From contig NZ_JAIVKL010000001.1 of the NCBI RefSeq assembly GCF_020524045.1, positions 186,001 through 250,000 of the forward strand: a stretch of 64,000 nucleotides of DNA, read 5' to 3'. Below the pieces are notes generated by a model. The model saw nothing but the letters and a program-made list of their open reading frames with translations, was not told the DNA's origin and made no database searches. The position numbers and the translations under genes are program-made. This stretch comes from Metabacillus litoralis. GTDB lineage: Bacteria; Bacillota; Bacilli; Bacillales; Bacillaceae. Positions 53,701 through 63,287 of the stretch are shown piece by piece (positions within the stretch are counted from its first letter, which is position 1; each line of letters opens with the position of its first letter).

Positions 53701-54976
53701 GTTCTTTTCCCTCTCCATAAAACATCTCTAGCTGACCATTTATCGAATGTGATGGTAGAACGTACCCTTCAATCTTATACATTTCTTCATCTTCAGAAAA
53801 TTCAAATGAAGTAATTAATGTTTCAGATTTTAATTGAGAAAGTATTCTTCCTTCATTTGCAGGTATTTCAACAACATATTGCTTCATACCTGTCTTTGCA
53901 AGATCTTCAACCTTTTCAAGTAATTTTTGCAAATCTCCTTCAGAAAAAGCAGAGATTGTTACATAATCTTCCGTTGGTGATGGAACAAATGACTCTGGTG
54001 TTTGATCTTTTTTATTATAAACAGTTATTATCGGTATATCTGAAACCTCTAGTTGATCAAGCAACTTAAAAACTGTTTGTTCATGATTAGCATAGTCTTC
54101 GTTTGAACTATCTACAATATGTAAAATTAAATTTGCTTCTTTTACTTCTTCTAGTGTTGAACGAAAAGCAGCAACAAGGGTTGTTGGTAAATCCTGAATA
54201 AATCCAACAGTATCAGTTATTAACGCCTGATAAGAAGAAGGAAGTAGGACTTTACGAGTCATAGGATCTAATGTAGCGAATAACAAATCTTCTTCAAAGC
54301 TGCCTGCAGTTGTTAAACGATTAAATATCGTTGATTTTCCTGCATTCGTATATCCAACAAGTGCTAGTTGAAAAGCTTGATTTTTTTTACGACGCTCTCT
54401 ATATCTATGTCTATGTCGAACAACTGAGGAAAGTTGCTGCTTAATTTCATTGATTCTATTTCTTATATGTCTTCTGTCTGTCTCAAGCTGAGTTTCCCCT
54501 GGGCCCCTTGTCCCAATTCCTCCACCTTGACGTGATAAGGATATACCTTGTCCAACTAGCCTAGGCAATAAATATTGAAGTTGAGCTAATTCAACCTGAA
54601 GCTTTCCTTCCTTTGACTTAGCACGCTGAGCAAATATATCTAATATTAATTGCGTACGATCGATAATTCGAACATTCAACAAGATAGATAAATTTCTCAA
54701 CTGACTCGGTGAAAGTTCATCATTAAAAATGACAATGTCAGGTTCGATCTCTTCAACCAAATTTAATACTTCTTCTACTTTACCCTTACCGATATATGTA
54801 GCAGGATGTGGTCGTTCTCTTTTTTGCGTTATTACATGAAGTACCTCTCCATTTGCAGTCTTTGTTAAAGATCTTAACTCTTCTAAAGAATATTCAAAAT
54901 GATCATCATGCATTGTTTGAAGTTGACAACCAACTAAAATAACTTTCTCTTTTAAAACATCAAGTGTGTTATTCAA
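53693..54976 (-). CDS. hflX: Ribosome-associated GTPase HflX
   Basis: 427 residues. N-terminal HflX domain with [14 protein letters not shown], then the G domain: G1 [10 protein letters not shown]3 [11 protein letters not shown]4 NKKD. It splits or rescues stalled 70S ribosomes under heat or antibiotic stress and binds 50S subunits. Upstream partner of ynbB (ynbA is the B. subtilis name). ATG start just after a short leader; the next gene on this strand is spoVK after convergent genes. Confidence 0.95.
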   Translation of the reverse strand: MNNTLDVLKEKVILVGCQLQTMHDDHFEYSLEELRSLTKTANGEVLHVITQKRERPHPATYIGKGKVEEVLNLVEEIEPDIVIFNDELSPSQLRNLSILLNVRIIDRTQLILDIFAQRAKSKEGKLQVELAQLQYLLPRLVGQGISLSRQGGGIGTRGPGETQLETDRRHIRNRINEIKQQLSSVVRHRHRYRERRKKNQAFQLALVGYTNAGKSTIFNRLTTAGSFEEDLLFATLDPMTRKVLLPSSYQALITDTVGFIQDLPTTLVAAFRSTLEEVKEANLILHIVDSSNEDYANHEQTVFKLLDQLEVSDIPIITVYNKKDQTPESFVPSPTEDYVTISAFSEGDLQKLLEKVEDLAKTGMKQYVVEIPANEGRILSQLKSETLITSFEFSEDEEMYKIEGYVLPSHSINGQLEMFYGEGKEHV

Positions 54977-55265
54977 TGAACAAACCCTTTCTTCTCGCCA
55001 TTTTTAGCACTTTAATCATATCAAACATTGTGCTAATTCTCTAATTATTTCTATATTATAGTCTAAATTAATAAACTTCATTTACGATCTTCAATTATTT
55101 TAAGAAATCGAATTGGATTTTACTTCATTAACTAAAAAGAGGAAATTAATTAATCTTATTATAATTCACTTAACCAACTTATAAAAAATCATTTGACCTT
55201 TAGTTTACCACACTATACAATCAATCTCGGGTTACACCTTATTAGATAACATGGGGGATTTTAAA

Positions 55266-55904
55266 ATGACTTGGGAAGTTTTAAGTATTATAGGTACGAT
55301 CGCTTTTGCGATAAGCGGAGCAATTGTCGCAATGGAAGAAGAATATGATATTTTAGGTATCTATATATTAGGTATTGTAACAGCCTTCGGTGGAGGAGCT
55401 ATTCGAAATTTATTAATAGGAGTCCCTGTTTCAGCACTATGGGAACAAGGTCATCTTTTTCAAGTTGCATTGTTTGCAATGACAGTTGTCTTTTTATTTC
55501 CTAATAAATTATTGAAGCACTGGCATAAATGGGGAAACTTTACAGACGCTATTGGCCTTTCTGCATTTGCCATACAAGGAGCACTTTATGCTGTAGATAT
55601 GGAACATCCAATAAGTGCTGTTGTAGTGGCTGCTGTTTTAACTGGAAGTGGCGGTGGTATGGTGCGTGATCTCTTAGCTGGTCGTAAACCACTAGTTCTT
55701 CGAGCTGAAATTTATGCGTTTTGGGCTATAATGGCAGGATTATTAATTGGATTTAATATCGTCTCTAACCCTTTTGGGTTGTACACTTTATTCATTTCCA
55801 TTGTTCTACTTAGAGTTTGTTCATATACTTTTAAATGGAGACTTCCTAACCGTAGTTTATATAAAAAATCATCTACCTCTAATATGAATAATTTGGCAAA
55901 TTAA
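55266..55904 (+). CDS. TRIC/UPF0126 cation channel family protein
   Basis: 212 residues from ATG at 55266 (GGGGGAT upstream), preceded by an in-frame ATG 15 bp earlier inside that site. Seven membrane segments in a duplicated layout: AFAISGAIVAMEEEYDILG with GGGAIRNLLIG, repeated as AFAIQGALYAV with GSGGGMVRDLLAGRKP. This GGG-R-D/N pattern is the TRIC channel signature; bacterial members conduct K+ or other small cations. Related to YvgT of B. subtilis. Monocistronic. Confidence 0.9.
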   Translation: MTWEVLSIIGTIAFAISGAIVAMEEEYDILGIYILGIVTAFGGGAIRNLLIGVPVSALWEQGHLFQVALFAMTVVFLFPNKLLKHWHKWGNFTDAIGLSAFAIQGALYAVDMEHPISAVVVAAVLTGSGGGMVRDLLAGRKPLVLRAEIYAFWAIMAGLLIGFNIVSNPFGLYTLFISIVLLRVCSYTFKWRLPNRSLYKKSSTSNMNNLAN

Positions 55905-55905
55905 A

Positions 55906-55929
55906 AAGACTTGGACTGTACCAAGTCTT
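55906..55929 (+). terminator. Weak hairpin after the TRIC gene
   Basis: AAGACTTGG / CCAAGTCTT stem directly after the stop; no T run, so termination is uncertain. Confidence 0.45.
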
Positions 55930-56020
55930 AAACAGTCTAGCAGTGCTGACTTTATTTCGATATTCTCTAAAAGAAAATATTAATGTAAACATAAATACTC
56001 GATCATCCACATGCACTTTT

Positions 56021-56359
56021 TTAACTTATTTTTTTTATCATTTTACTTGTTTGACTAACTTTACATTTTATATACGTTTGTGTTGTATCAAACAATTCGG
56101 CTACAAATAGTGTTGCACCATAGTATGTTTTATCATTAAACATTTCTTCATTAACTATATAATCATATACCACTGATTCTACATCATTTAAGAAAGGTAA
56201 CAAAGGTTTATTTTTCACTAATATTTGATATATTTGAGTTATTAAAAATGGATTTTTATTAAATCTTTCTTCTAATTGATCAATTAAATATTCATTAAGT
56301 GACAATTCATTTTCAACAAGATATTTCAATTCTTCTAAAAATAATTTGTTATCACTCAT
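56021..56359 (-). CDS. Hypothetical protein
   Basis: 112 residues from ATG at 56359, preceded by GAGGGAGTGATCAGG; the frame reaches 56395 but without an alternative site. All-helical soluble protein (KYLVENELSLNEYLIDQLEER and IYQILVKNKPLL), with a basic tail KMIKKIS. No membrane segment or known motif. Stands alone between the TRIC gene and a holin-like gene. Confidence 0.7.
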   Translation of the reverse strand: MSDNKLFLEELKYLVENELSLNEYLIDQLEERFNKNPFLITQIYQILVKNKPLLPFLNDVESVVYDYIVNEEMFNDKTYYGATLFVAELFDTTQTYIKCKVSQTSKMIKKIS

Positions 56360-56760
56360 CCTGATCACTCCCTCTAATAATTCATATCTTAACATGGAAT
56401 GACCTCAACTGAAAGCGTTTCCATTATTAATTTCTATAGCTTTTTTCGATTGAATCGTCAGTTTTCTATAACAATCAAGCATAAGTCACATATTTATACA
56501 ATTTATTAGAATATTAATATGTTCAAAAGGTTTTTTATAGATAGATATAAAGCCTATATAGTTAACATACGTATTTTTTATTGTTGATTTCATGAAACTC
56601 AAATATAAACAGAAGTTGTTTTTTATTCATTTCTTAAGTGAGTATGCTTCTTAATTTATTGATGTTTGCAAATCATTGCCTATCATTCTTTTATACTCAC
56701 CGAATGTAATCATCTGAATAAATTATATTATCTTAACTTTGAAAGGTGTGTTTATGTACC
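56360..56760. other. Intergenic region
   Basis: 400 bp, AT-rich, no supported ORF, no strong hairpin; holds the divergent promoters of the two flanking small genes, not resolved. Confidence 0.4.
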
Positions 56761-57150
56761 TTGAAATGGAAAAATTACGGATTATGGGTGTCTATTGCAT
56801 CTGTTTTGTATATGATATTGAAAGATCTTGGATTACAAATTGACTTAACTAATTGGGAAACATATGTCACTTCAATACTTGGAATTCTCGTTACATTGGG
56901 AATTATTTCAAATCCAGAAAGTGGAAGAGGTTTCTTTAATGCAAGAACTAGCTCTAAAGGAAATAATATTCCATCTCCTACAACCACTGCCCAAGTAAGC
57001 GGATCAGTTAGCGATGTTTATCCTAATACAGCTTCAGGTAAAAGTAATTCGAAAGATCAATTAAAACAAATTCAATCATTGAATAATCAAGAAGCTTCTC
57101 GTTCTGAAGAACTTATGCCAGATAGAAAGTATGCACCTTACGAAAAATAA
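56761..57150 (+). CDS. Phage-holin-like small membrane protein
   Basis: 129 residues from TTG at 56761 (GAAAGGTG 12 bases upstream); a GTG at 56746 would need a site too close. Two hydrophobic stretches (WVSIASVLYMILKDLGLQID and YVTSILGILVTLGII) then NPESGRGFF match the layout of LLH/phi-LC3-type holins, where LGIxxxPxxxG is typical. The C-terminal 75 residues are polar, unlike phage holins. No other phage gene is nearby. May be a domesticated holin or an unrelated membrane protein. Confidence 0.6.
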   Translation: MKWKNYGLWVSIASVLYMILKDLGLQIDLTNWETYVTSILGILVTLGIISNPESGRGFFNARTSSKGNNIPSPTTTAQVSGSVSDVYPNTASGKSNSKDQLKQIQSLNNQEASRSEELMPDRKYAPYEK

Positions 57151-57227
57151 TACAAACTGGGAATTTAAATCGAAATTTTGTACTGTTGCTAATAAATTGC
57201 CAAATGCTATGTTTTTGTTTGCGTAAT

Positions 57228-57260
57228 AGGTACTTTTTTTCCCATGGAAAAAAAGTACCT
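57228..57260. repeat. 33-bp perfect palindrome
   Basis: AGGTACTTTTTTTCC and GGAAAAAAAGTACCT with a CAT loop; a second inverted pair CCCATGG / CCATGGG (57241-57247, 57263-57269) overlaps it. Between convergent genes; probably a terminator variant or protein-binding site. Confidence 0.6.
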
Positions 57261-57303
57261 TTCCATGGGAAAGAATAATCCTGAGATTATTAGTCAAGAT
57301 CAA

Positions 57304-57639
57304 TTAATCTTTTTTTATTATTTTCTCTACCTTAACAAGTCCACCTACATGATTTTCTGGTTCAACAAATGCAATAATTTTATCGTTTATTTCCAAACGA
57401 TCTTTCATGGGGTATTTCATCTTTTCACTATTAAAATAGATTTTTGTTTTACCATCAATAGATTGTCCGTAATACTCACTACCGTTAACCTCTGTTATTA
57501 AATATGTGAGTGTTTTATATTCTTCAGTTTTTATTTGCTCTTTTACTTGTTTTCCTTCATCTAATGGCTTGATAAAAAATATTGCTAAAGTTATTAAAAT
57601 ACTAGATAACACGCCCAGAATTATTAGTTTTATTTTCAT
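57304..57639 (-). CDS. Membrane-anchored small protein, possibly DUF3221-like
   Basis: 111 residues from ATG at 57639 (TGGAGGAAATG upstream). N-terminal membrane helix (about 2-24) with no Cys for lipidation, then an exported domain with TEVNGSEYYGQSIDGKTKIYF and INDKIIAFVEPENHVGGLVKV, an OB-fold-like beta layout. The region recalls DUF3221-type exported proteins; the match is from memory and weak. Function unknown. Confidence 0.6.
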   Translation of the reverse strand: MKIKLIILGVLSSILITLAIFFIKPLDEGKQVKEQIKTEEYKTLTYLITEVNGSEYYGQSIDGKTKIYFNSEKMKYPMKDRLEINDKIIAFVEPENHVGGLVKVEKIIKKD

Positions 57640-57947
57640 CATTTCCTCCAAAAATTAAAATCTGATATATGATGTATGACAAAATTGAGAAAAAAAGAAC
57701 GGCTTTCGGAGATTTTTTTTAATAAGATGTATTCTTGAGGGTTGTGAATTCATTATATTTGGGATAGAAGAGACACTTCAAGTATTTTGGGGAGTTTAAG
57801 TTGCTGTTAATAATCGGAGATGTATTTGTACCAACAAGGTTAAAAAGCAAGGATCTGGAACATTGAAGCAAATTCGTTACCTTCTAACATTTCATAAAGA
57901 AATATCGTTGAAGCCAAAACATTTTCCAACAATCAATCTTAACTTTA
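57640..57947. other. Intergenic region
   Basis: About 300 bp without a supported ORF. Contains a poly-T stretch near 57712 but no repeat-family match. Confidence 0.4.
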
Positions 57948-57971
57948 AAAGGCTGACTAAACACGTCAGCC
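57948..57971 (-). terminator. Terminator of spoVK
   Basis: AGGCTGAC / GTCAGCCT stem, 7-base loop, with AAAGTTAAG-side T-rich run on the minus strand (TTTTAAAG). Confidence 0.65.
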
Positions 57972-57998
57972 TGCCTAAAATCATCTATAATAAAGATA

Positions 57999-58961
57999 TT
58001 AATTTGGTTTTTCATTTGATAATACTAAATCCTGACTTTTAATCGTTAAAAGATCATCTCGATGATAAGAATCTGTTAATAGTAATCTCATTGCCTGTGC
58101 TCTTATTGATTTTTCTATAATATTTCTTACATAACGCCCATTACTAAACTTTGCTGGATGTGTTATGGTTTTAACTTCCATAAGGTGTTCCTTAAATTTA
58201 ATCATTGCGTCTTGATTAAAGCGATATTCTCGCTCAGCAATCATTCTGTTTGAAATCTCCATTAAATCCTCTACAGAATAATCTGGAAAATCAACAACGA
58301 GAGGAAATCTAGAAAGTAAGCCTGGATTTAATGATAAGAAATTATCCATTTCTTTAGGATACCCAGCCAAAATGAGCACAAAATCATGTTGTTTATCTTC
58401 CATATGTTTTACTAATGTATCAATGGCTTCCTTACCGAAATCCTTTTCTCCACCTCTTGCCAGTGAATATGCTTCATCAATAAACAATATTCCACCAAGA
58501 GCTTTCTTTATTAAATCACGTGTTTTTTGTGCTGTATGACCTATATATTCGCCTACTAAATCTGCCCGTTCAGCCTCAATAAGGTGACCTTTAGATAATA
58601 CATTCATCTGAAAAAACAATTTACCTACTAATCTAGCAACAGTTGTTTTTCCAGTCCCAGGATTTCCTTTATACATCATATGCAGAGCTTGCTTACCTGC
58701 TTTTAAACCTTGTTCCTCACGCTTTTTATTAATAAAAATCCATGCATATATTTCTTTAATCATTTTCTTCATTTCATTCATACCTACTAGAGAGCTCATC
58801 TCTTCCTCAATCTCCCTTAGGATCGCATGTTTCACTTCAGCTTTAGGAATTTTAAGATCATAAGAAGATGAACTGGTCTCAGTATTTTCCTTTGATTGGT
58901 TATTTAATATAATATTAATCTGTCCATTTGTCTTATATGTGACTGCTCGATCATATTCCAT
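57999..58961 (-). CDS. spoVK: Stage V sporulation AAA+ ATPase SpoVK
   Basis: 320 residues from ATG at 58961 (GAGGTGGACTTAC before it). A CbbX/SpoVK-type AAA+ domain: Walker A GNPGTGKTTVARL (about 108), Walker B GGILFIDEAYSL, sensor-1 LAGYPKEMD and arginine-rich NGRYVRNIIEKSIRAQA. Needed for spore maturation in the mother cell of B. subtilis; the substrate remains unknown. Between hflX and hfq as expected. Confidence 0.95.
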   Translation of the reverse strand: MEYDRAVTYKTNGQINIILNNQSKENTETSSSSYDLKIPKAEVKHAILREIEEEMSSLVGMNEMKKMIKEIYAWIFINKKREEQGLKAGKQALHMMYKGNPGTGKTTVARLVGKLFFQMNVLSKGHLIEAERADLVGEYIGHTAQKTRDLIKKALGGILFIDEAYSLARGGEKDFGKEAIDTLVKHMEDKQHDFVLILAGYPKEMDNFLSLNPGLLSRFPLVVDFPDYSVEDLMEISNRMIAEREYRFNQDAMIKFKEHLMEVKTITHPAKFSNGRYVRNIIEKSIRAQAMRLLLTDSYHRDDLLTIKSQDLVLSNEKPN

Positions 58962-59319
58962 GTAAGTCCACCTCACAATCTTGTTACTTATTATACATAG
59001 GCTTTAATAATTTTTTAAAATCACAGCAGCCTAAAATGAATAGGAATATCTATTGTTTCAAAGGTAGCGAAATCAGAAGAAATCTGTTGGTTTTTGCGGT
59101 TTCCCAAGAAATATTCATTCCTTTATTTATATTCATATAAATAGCTTTTACAACCTATACCATGTTTTTTTTAACAAATACTCATTTTGTAAAATTTAAT
59201 GTCCTTTAAAAAGAAAACTGCAAAAAGACTTTTATAAACTTAAAAAACCCAGCGATTGAGTAAAATATTAAATCTAAGTAAAAATTCTATTACTTCCCAA
59301 AAGGATATTTTCTTGGACT
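58962..59319. other. Intergenic region with an imperfect palindrome
   Basis: No ORF supported. GAATAGGAATATCT (about 59038) and AGAAATATTCATTC (about 59108) form loosely matched inverted sequence. Part of a 635-bp gap between spoVK and hfq where B. subtilis has nrdIEF-ymaB-cwlC. Confidence 0.4.
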
Positions 59320-59472
59320 TATTGTTTTTTAGGAATTAAAGGAAATATCACTATATAAAGTCAAGTGTTTTCTTTTCTTCTAGAAATTGTACCTTTTATA
59401 AGATAAAACACTGTTTTCAACAGATAATGAAATCATTAAGCAACAATCTTTATGAAAAGAGCCTTAAATAAC
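59320..59472. mobile_element. MITE-like element, family 2, copy B
   Basis: Right end AAGCAACAATCTTTATGAAA then AGAGCCTT; inner CACTATATAAAG and AAACACTGTTTTCA match copy A. The left end is degraded, so the border at 59320 is approximate. Confidence 0.7.
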
Positions 59473-59543
59473 AAATCTAATGATGTGGTTTTTAAGTCCA
59501 TTTTTTTATGTAATAACTATTAAGCTCTATAATCATTGAGGAC

Positions 59544-59585
59544 AAAAAAAGAACTGATAAGATCTTTCTTATCAGTTCTTTTTTT
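59544..59585 (-). terminator. Terminator of hfq
   Basis: AAAAAAAGAACTGATAAG / CTTATCAGTTCTTTTTTT, 18-bp perfect stem with a 6-base loop. Confidence 0.95.
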
Positions 59586-59596
59586 ATGTATATATT

Positions 59597-59821
59597 CTAT
59601 TCAAGTTCTAGTTGAATATTTTTTTGTGGTGAAAAAGTTGAAATAGCATGTTTATATATAAGCTGTTGTTTTCCTTCAGACTCTAATAATACAGTAAAGT
59701 TATCAAAGCCTTTTATTAATCCTCTTAATTGAAAACCATTTAATAAAAACACTGTTACAAATGTACCGTCCTTACGAAGTTGATTAAGAAATTGATCTTG
59801 AATATTAATTGATTGTTTCAT
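59597..59821 (-). CDS. hfq: RNA chaperone Hfq
   Basis: 74 residues, full Sm-like length. Sm1 motif ([21 protein letters not shown], core [15 protein letters not shown]) and Sm2 ([10 protein letters not shown]) with the conserved YKHAIS. Forms a hexamer that binds sRNAs and mRNA; in Bacillus its role is modest. 38 bp downstream of miaA, as in B. subtilis. RBS GAGGAGGACG. Confidence 0.97.
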   Translation of the reverse strand: MKQSINIQDQFLNQLRKDGTFVTVFLLNGFQLRGLIKGFDNFTVLLESEGKQQLIYKHAISTFSPQKNIQLELE

Positions 59822-59859
59822 GTTTCGTCCTCCTCTTTTCTCTATACCATTTAATTCGA

Positions 59860-60816
59860 TTAAAGTTCCAACTTTCCTGCTATGTAAGAAAAAATTTCAT
59901 CTACCTTTTGTTCGTGATCTATAGGTGCTGTCATATCAAACCATTCTACATCCATTTTATTTCTGAACCACGTCAGCTGTCGTTTTGCATACCTTCTTGA
60001 ATTTTGTTTTAATTGAAAAATTGCCTCTTCAATTGTACATTTTCCATCGAAGTAATCGAACAACTCTTTATAGCCTATTGCTTTGGCAGCCTGACTATCT
60101 CGAAGACCATTGTCTATCAGGTACTTTACTTCTTTTAGTAAGCCATGTTCAATCATGATGTCAACTCGATGATTTATTCGTTCATATAAAACATCTCGAT
60201 CCATCGTTAAACCAATAAGAGCAACATCATATAAAAGATGTTTTTCTTGATTTAGTATGTATTCAGACATTGGTATTTTTGTGCATTCGTATACTTCTAG
60301 GGCACGAATTACTCTTCTTGAATTATTAGGATGAATGTTTTTTGCCGATGCAGAATCAACCTTTTCAAGCTGTTCATGCAACACTTTTGTGCCTTTTTCT
60401 TGGAGCACTTTTGTCAGTTTCTCTCTAAAAACAGGATCTGATGGTGATTCTGTAAATTGATAATCATATAAAACGGATTGAATGTATAAGCCTGTCCCAC
60501 CAACAATCATTGGCATCTTATTTAGTGAAGCAATGTTATTGATCAAAGGTCTTACAGTTTCTTGAAATTCAGCAACTGAATAATCTTCATCAGGGTTTTT
60601 TATATCAATAAGATGATGACGAATATTTTCCATTTCCTCTTGTCTTATTTTAGCTGTACCTACATCCATTCCCCTATAAATTTGCATTGAATCACCACTA
60701 ATAATTTCACCATTTAAACGATGTGCTAGATCAATGCTTAGTTTTGTTTTACCTACTGCTGTTGGTCCAATGATGACGACGAGCTTCTTTCTATCCAATA
60801 ATAACCACTCTTTCAC
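59860..60816 (-). CDS. miaA: tRNA dimethylallyltransferase MiaA
   Basis: 318 residues. P-loop [11 protein letters not shown] (about 17-27), [17 protein letters not shown] with the catalytic Asp/Thr, and [17 protein letters not shown] near the end. Adds dimethylallyl to A37 of tRNAs that read UNN codons. GTG at 60816 or TTG at 60798 (GAGTGG upstream) may be the true start. Operon with hfq. Confidence 0.97.
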   Translation of the reverse strand: MKEWLLLDRKKLVVIIGPTAVGKTKLSIDLAHRLNGEIISGDSMQIYRGMDVGTAKIRQEEMENIRHHLIDIKNPDEDYSVAEFQETVRPLINNIASLNKMPMIVGGTGLYIQSVLYDYQFTESPSDPVFREKLTKVLQEKGTKVLHEQLEKVDSASAKNIHPNNSRRVIRALEVYECTKIPMSEYILNQEKHLLYDVALIGLTMDRDVLYERINHRVDIMIEHGLLKEVKYLIDNGLRDSQAAKAIGYKELFDYFDGKCTIEEAIFQLKQNSRRYAKRQLTWFRNKMDVEWFDMTAPIDHEQKVDEIFSYIAGKLEL

Positions 60817-61001
60817 ATAGAATAGATTCTACGTTCATCATCTTATCATGTGAATGACGTGAACACCAGTTTATTGTAACCTTTTTAATATAATTGTAAA
60901 CATTTTACTTTATTAAAAATGATTATCTAAAAGAAAATAATAAATGGTGAAAATTAAGTTTACATAATAATGTTACCATCAATTAAGTTTTTAATTTTTT
61001 T

Positions 61002-61370
61002 TTAAGAATTAAAACTATTTTCATAATCATTTATCAATTTAAACACCATGATTCTCTCACCCGTATTTGTGCTTATATCTGTATGAAAGCTTTTCACTTT
61101 TTCACCAGTTATACTTTGAATGACCTTTTTTAAGTCTTCAACACCTGATTCAACACATTCTGTTCGAGTTCTCTTAATCAATAACATGCCGTCTTTTGTT
61201 TCTGCAACAACATATTCAGCTGGTGTTAGTATTCCTCTTAGATTCACGATGATCATATCACGTAGAATATCTGATTTAACAGATATCGATCCTCTTCCAA
61301 GGAAATCCTTTTCCCATTGCGTAATTGCCTTACTAATCTCAGCTTCAATTGTTCCTTTGGATTTAGACAT
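61002..61370 (-). CDS. DUF2294 family protein
   Basis: 122 residues, ATG at 61370 (AAAGGAGAAAAGA). Matches the DUF2294 layout: SKGTIEAEISKAITQWEKDF, SDILRDMIIVNLRGILTPAEY and KSFHTDISTNTGERIMVFKL. Soluble, found in Firmicutes and cyanobacteria; function unknown. Monocistronic upstream of miaA. Confidence 0.87.
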   Translation of the reverse strand: MSKSKGTIEAEISKAITQWEKDFLGRGSISVKSDILRDMIIVNLRGILTPAEYVVAETKDGMLLIKRTRTECVESGVEDLKKVIQSITGEKVKSFHTDISTNTGERIMVFKLINDYENSFNS

Positions 61371-62692
61371 TCTTTTCTCCTTTTAATAAATAATCAATCT
61401 ATTGTATTAACTTAAAATGACTCAAACTTAGAGTAAAAACCAATATAGAGCTTAACATATGCTAAAGAAATGATCTACTTTATATAATGTTTCACGTTAT
61501 CAAATTTTATGAATTTACTATAATTTCATTTAAGTATTAGTTTTGATTCAATTCATTATTACTTCTCACTTAATGAAACAAATTAAAAAGAGAAAAGTAT
61601 GCTTACCATTAATTATCTCTCATACAGAGTGTAAGCCTCGCTTAAAACAGCCGCACTCTTATTTGTTGGCTGAGTTAGAATAAAACTAGTTATATAAAGC
61701 CTATCACCCCTGATCTAGGTATCATCCAAAAAAACACCGCGATCATTAACTTGGAAAATTACGTTTTGGACAGTACTATTTCTTAGAGGAATTTGCGGAT
61801 GGTTCCTTTTTAATGATAATTGTAAAGAAGAAGGGATTGAGTAGTAAAGTTTCATTATCGAAGATTACTACGGATAGAACATAATAAATTGTTTTTAAAG
61901 CAAACGAATAGCCAGTGTAAATTAACCAAGCTTAATGTATATAGAAAACTAAATGTTTTATATACCTAAAGGTTTAGTTGTCATATATTTCTTATATGAT
62001 ATTTAGAACCTGTTTTTGTTTGAGTTTTCAATCCCTACTGTTCTTTAAAAACTTGATAAAATAAACAAGAAAGGTAAGACTGTGATCAAATGACCAGTCT
62101 TACCTCTCTTCATTATATAATACAAATATTACATTACTCGTTTAATTACAGACTTTCACGAACGTTCGTTCTATTTATTTATTGAATTTTTTTTTCTATA
62201 TAAATGTAATTTCAAATAACTTTTTCATATACTTTTGTTAAACATTGGACAAACTGTGGTCATTTTGGTGGTCACTTATTATAATGTGGTCATTTTAAAA
62301 AGGTCCAAAAAATCAGCTTCAACTTGTAACCTAGAAATAATACCCTTTTTCTTATCCTATTATCTATACAAGATGTCTTGTCTGGATAATAGGACTATAA
62401 ATAGGGTTATTTTTATTTTCCCTCTATTATATTTACTCTTTTTTAAATAAAAAAATACCCTTACTTAATCAATTGTAAGAGTATTTCTTAAACTTATTAT
62501 TTAATATTACTTAATTCTACTGTTATTTCTCCCTTCTGATAAAAATCTATTACATAACTTTAATAATAATTTACATATAAGTTTCTGATCCAACCTACTG
62601 AATATCATCTAATACTTGAAGTGGATTTTTAAGTTAGTTTCTATTTCAAAACTATCTGTATAATTCCAAAGATTTAATAGATGAAATGCGGA
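61371..62692. other. Gene-poor region with hairpins
   Basis: 1.3 kb with no convincing gene. It holds a hairpin GGTAAGACTG / CAGTCTTACC (62073-62106), a second hairpin of AAATACCCTTAC / GTAAGAGTATTT (about 62452-62485), and a repeated TGTGGTCATTTT (about 62255 and 62285). A 71-codon frame at 62235 starts with TTG, lacks a ribosome binding site and is not annotated. Confidence 0.5.
62159..62172. promoter_or_regulatory. LexA-box-like palindrome
   Basis: CGAACGTTCGTTCT has the GAAC-N4-GTTC core exactly. No gene start is close; nearest recognisable gene on either strand is over 500 bp away. It could be chance. Confidence 0.35.
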
Positions 62693-63286
62693 TTAATCAT
62701 TAAGTAAATCATCATCTAACCAAATTTCCACATCATCAAGGTCTACTTCTTCTGCAATTTTATCATTTAGTTTTAATGAGTTTAAGAAGTTTAAAAAACT
62801 ATTACTAATAATTTCTATGTTTTCGTAATAAGAATTTGTATCAGTATCAGAATTTATTTCACCTATCATTTTCCTAGCTTCTAATTCATTTTCATGATAC
62901 CAAAGGAAAACACTTTCATTGGTTTCTTCTTTCACACCTATACATACTTGATCACCATTAGGACGCTCTCCAATCGGTATAAGATTCTGTGGCATTCTAA
63001 ATAAAAATGTTTCGATTTGTGCAGTAAGGTTATCATTACCAGTTAAGCAATAGAGCTCGTTTAATAAAAATTCTGAATCTTCAATATTAAATGAAACTGT
63101 ATCAGAAAAAAAGCCATTATTACATAATAATAGGAAACACTTATAACTTTCAGGTAAAAATAAATTGTATTTTTCTTCTATTCCCTGAATTAGATTTAAT
63201 TTTTCTTTAAATGTATCATTATCTGATATTTCAAGTTTAAATTTAGATAATATAGATATTATATCTTTTTCATACTCTGTATACAT
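62693..63286 (-). CDS. SMI1/KNR4 (SUKH) family immunity protein
   Basis: 197 residues. SUKH features: IQGIEEKYNLFLPESYKCFLLLCNNGFF near residues 28-55 and the later IPIGERPNGDQVCIGV (PIG-GD-I motif near 100), acidic C-terminus. SUKH proteins neutralise nucleases and other toxins in polymorphic toxin systems; the gene follows the toxin by one base pair (63286/63288), as usual. It most likely protects against the HNH-type toxin next door. Confidence 0.87.
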   Translation of the reverse strand: MYTEYEKDIISILSKFKLEISDNDTFKEKLNLIQGIEEKYNLFLPESYKCFLLLCNNGFFSDTVSFNIEDSEFLLNELYCLTGNDNLTAQIETFLFRMPQNLIPIGERPNGDQVCIGVKEETNESVFLWYHENELEARKMIGEINSDTDTNSYYENIEIISNSFLNFLNSLKLNDKIAEEVDLDDVEIWLDDDLLND

Positions 63287-63287
63287 T

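Noticed and set aside
53818-54069. Plus-strand frame within hflX and similar antisense frames elsewhere
   Set aside because: Shadows of well-supported genes; no start signals.
59038-59121. Riboswitch or T-box before spoVK
   Set aside because: Only a loose inverted pair is present; no T-box sequence or known aptamer signature was found.
62235-62450. 71-codon plus-strand frame with hydrophobic segments
   Set aside because: TTG start, no ribosome binding site, low-complexity composition and internal repeated TGTGGTCATTTT at the DNA level.
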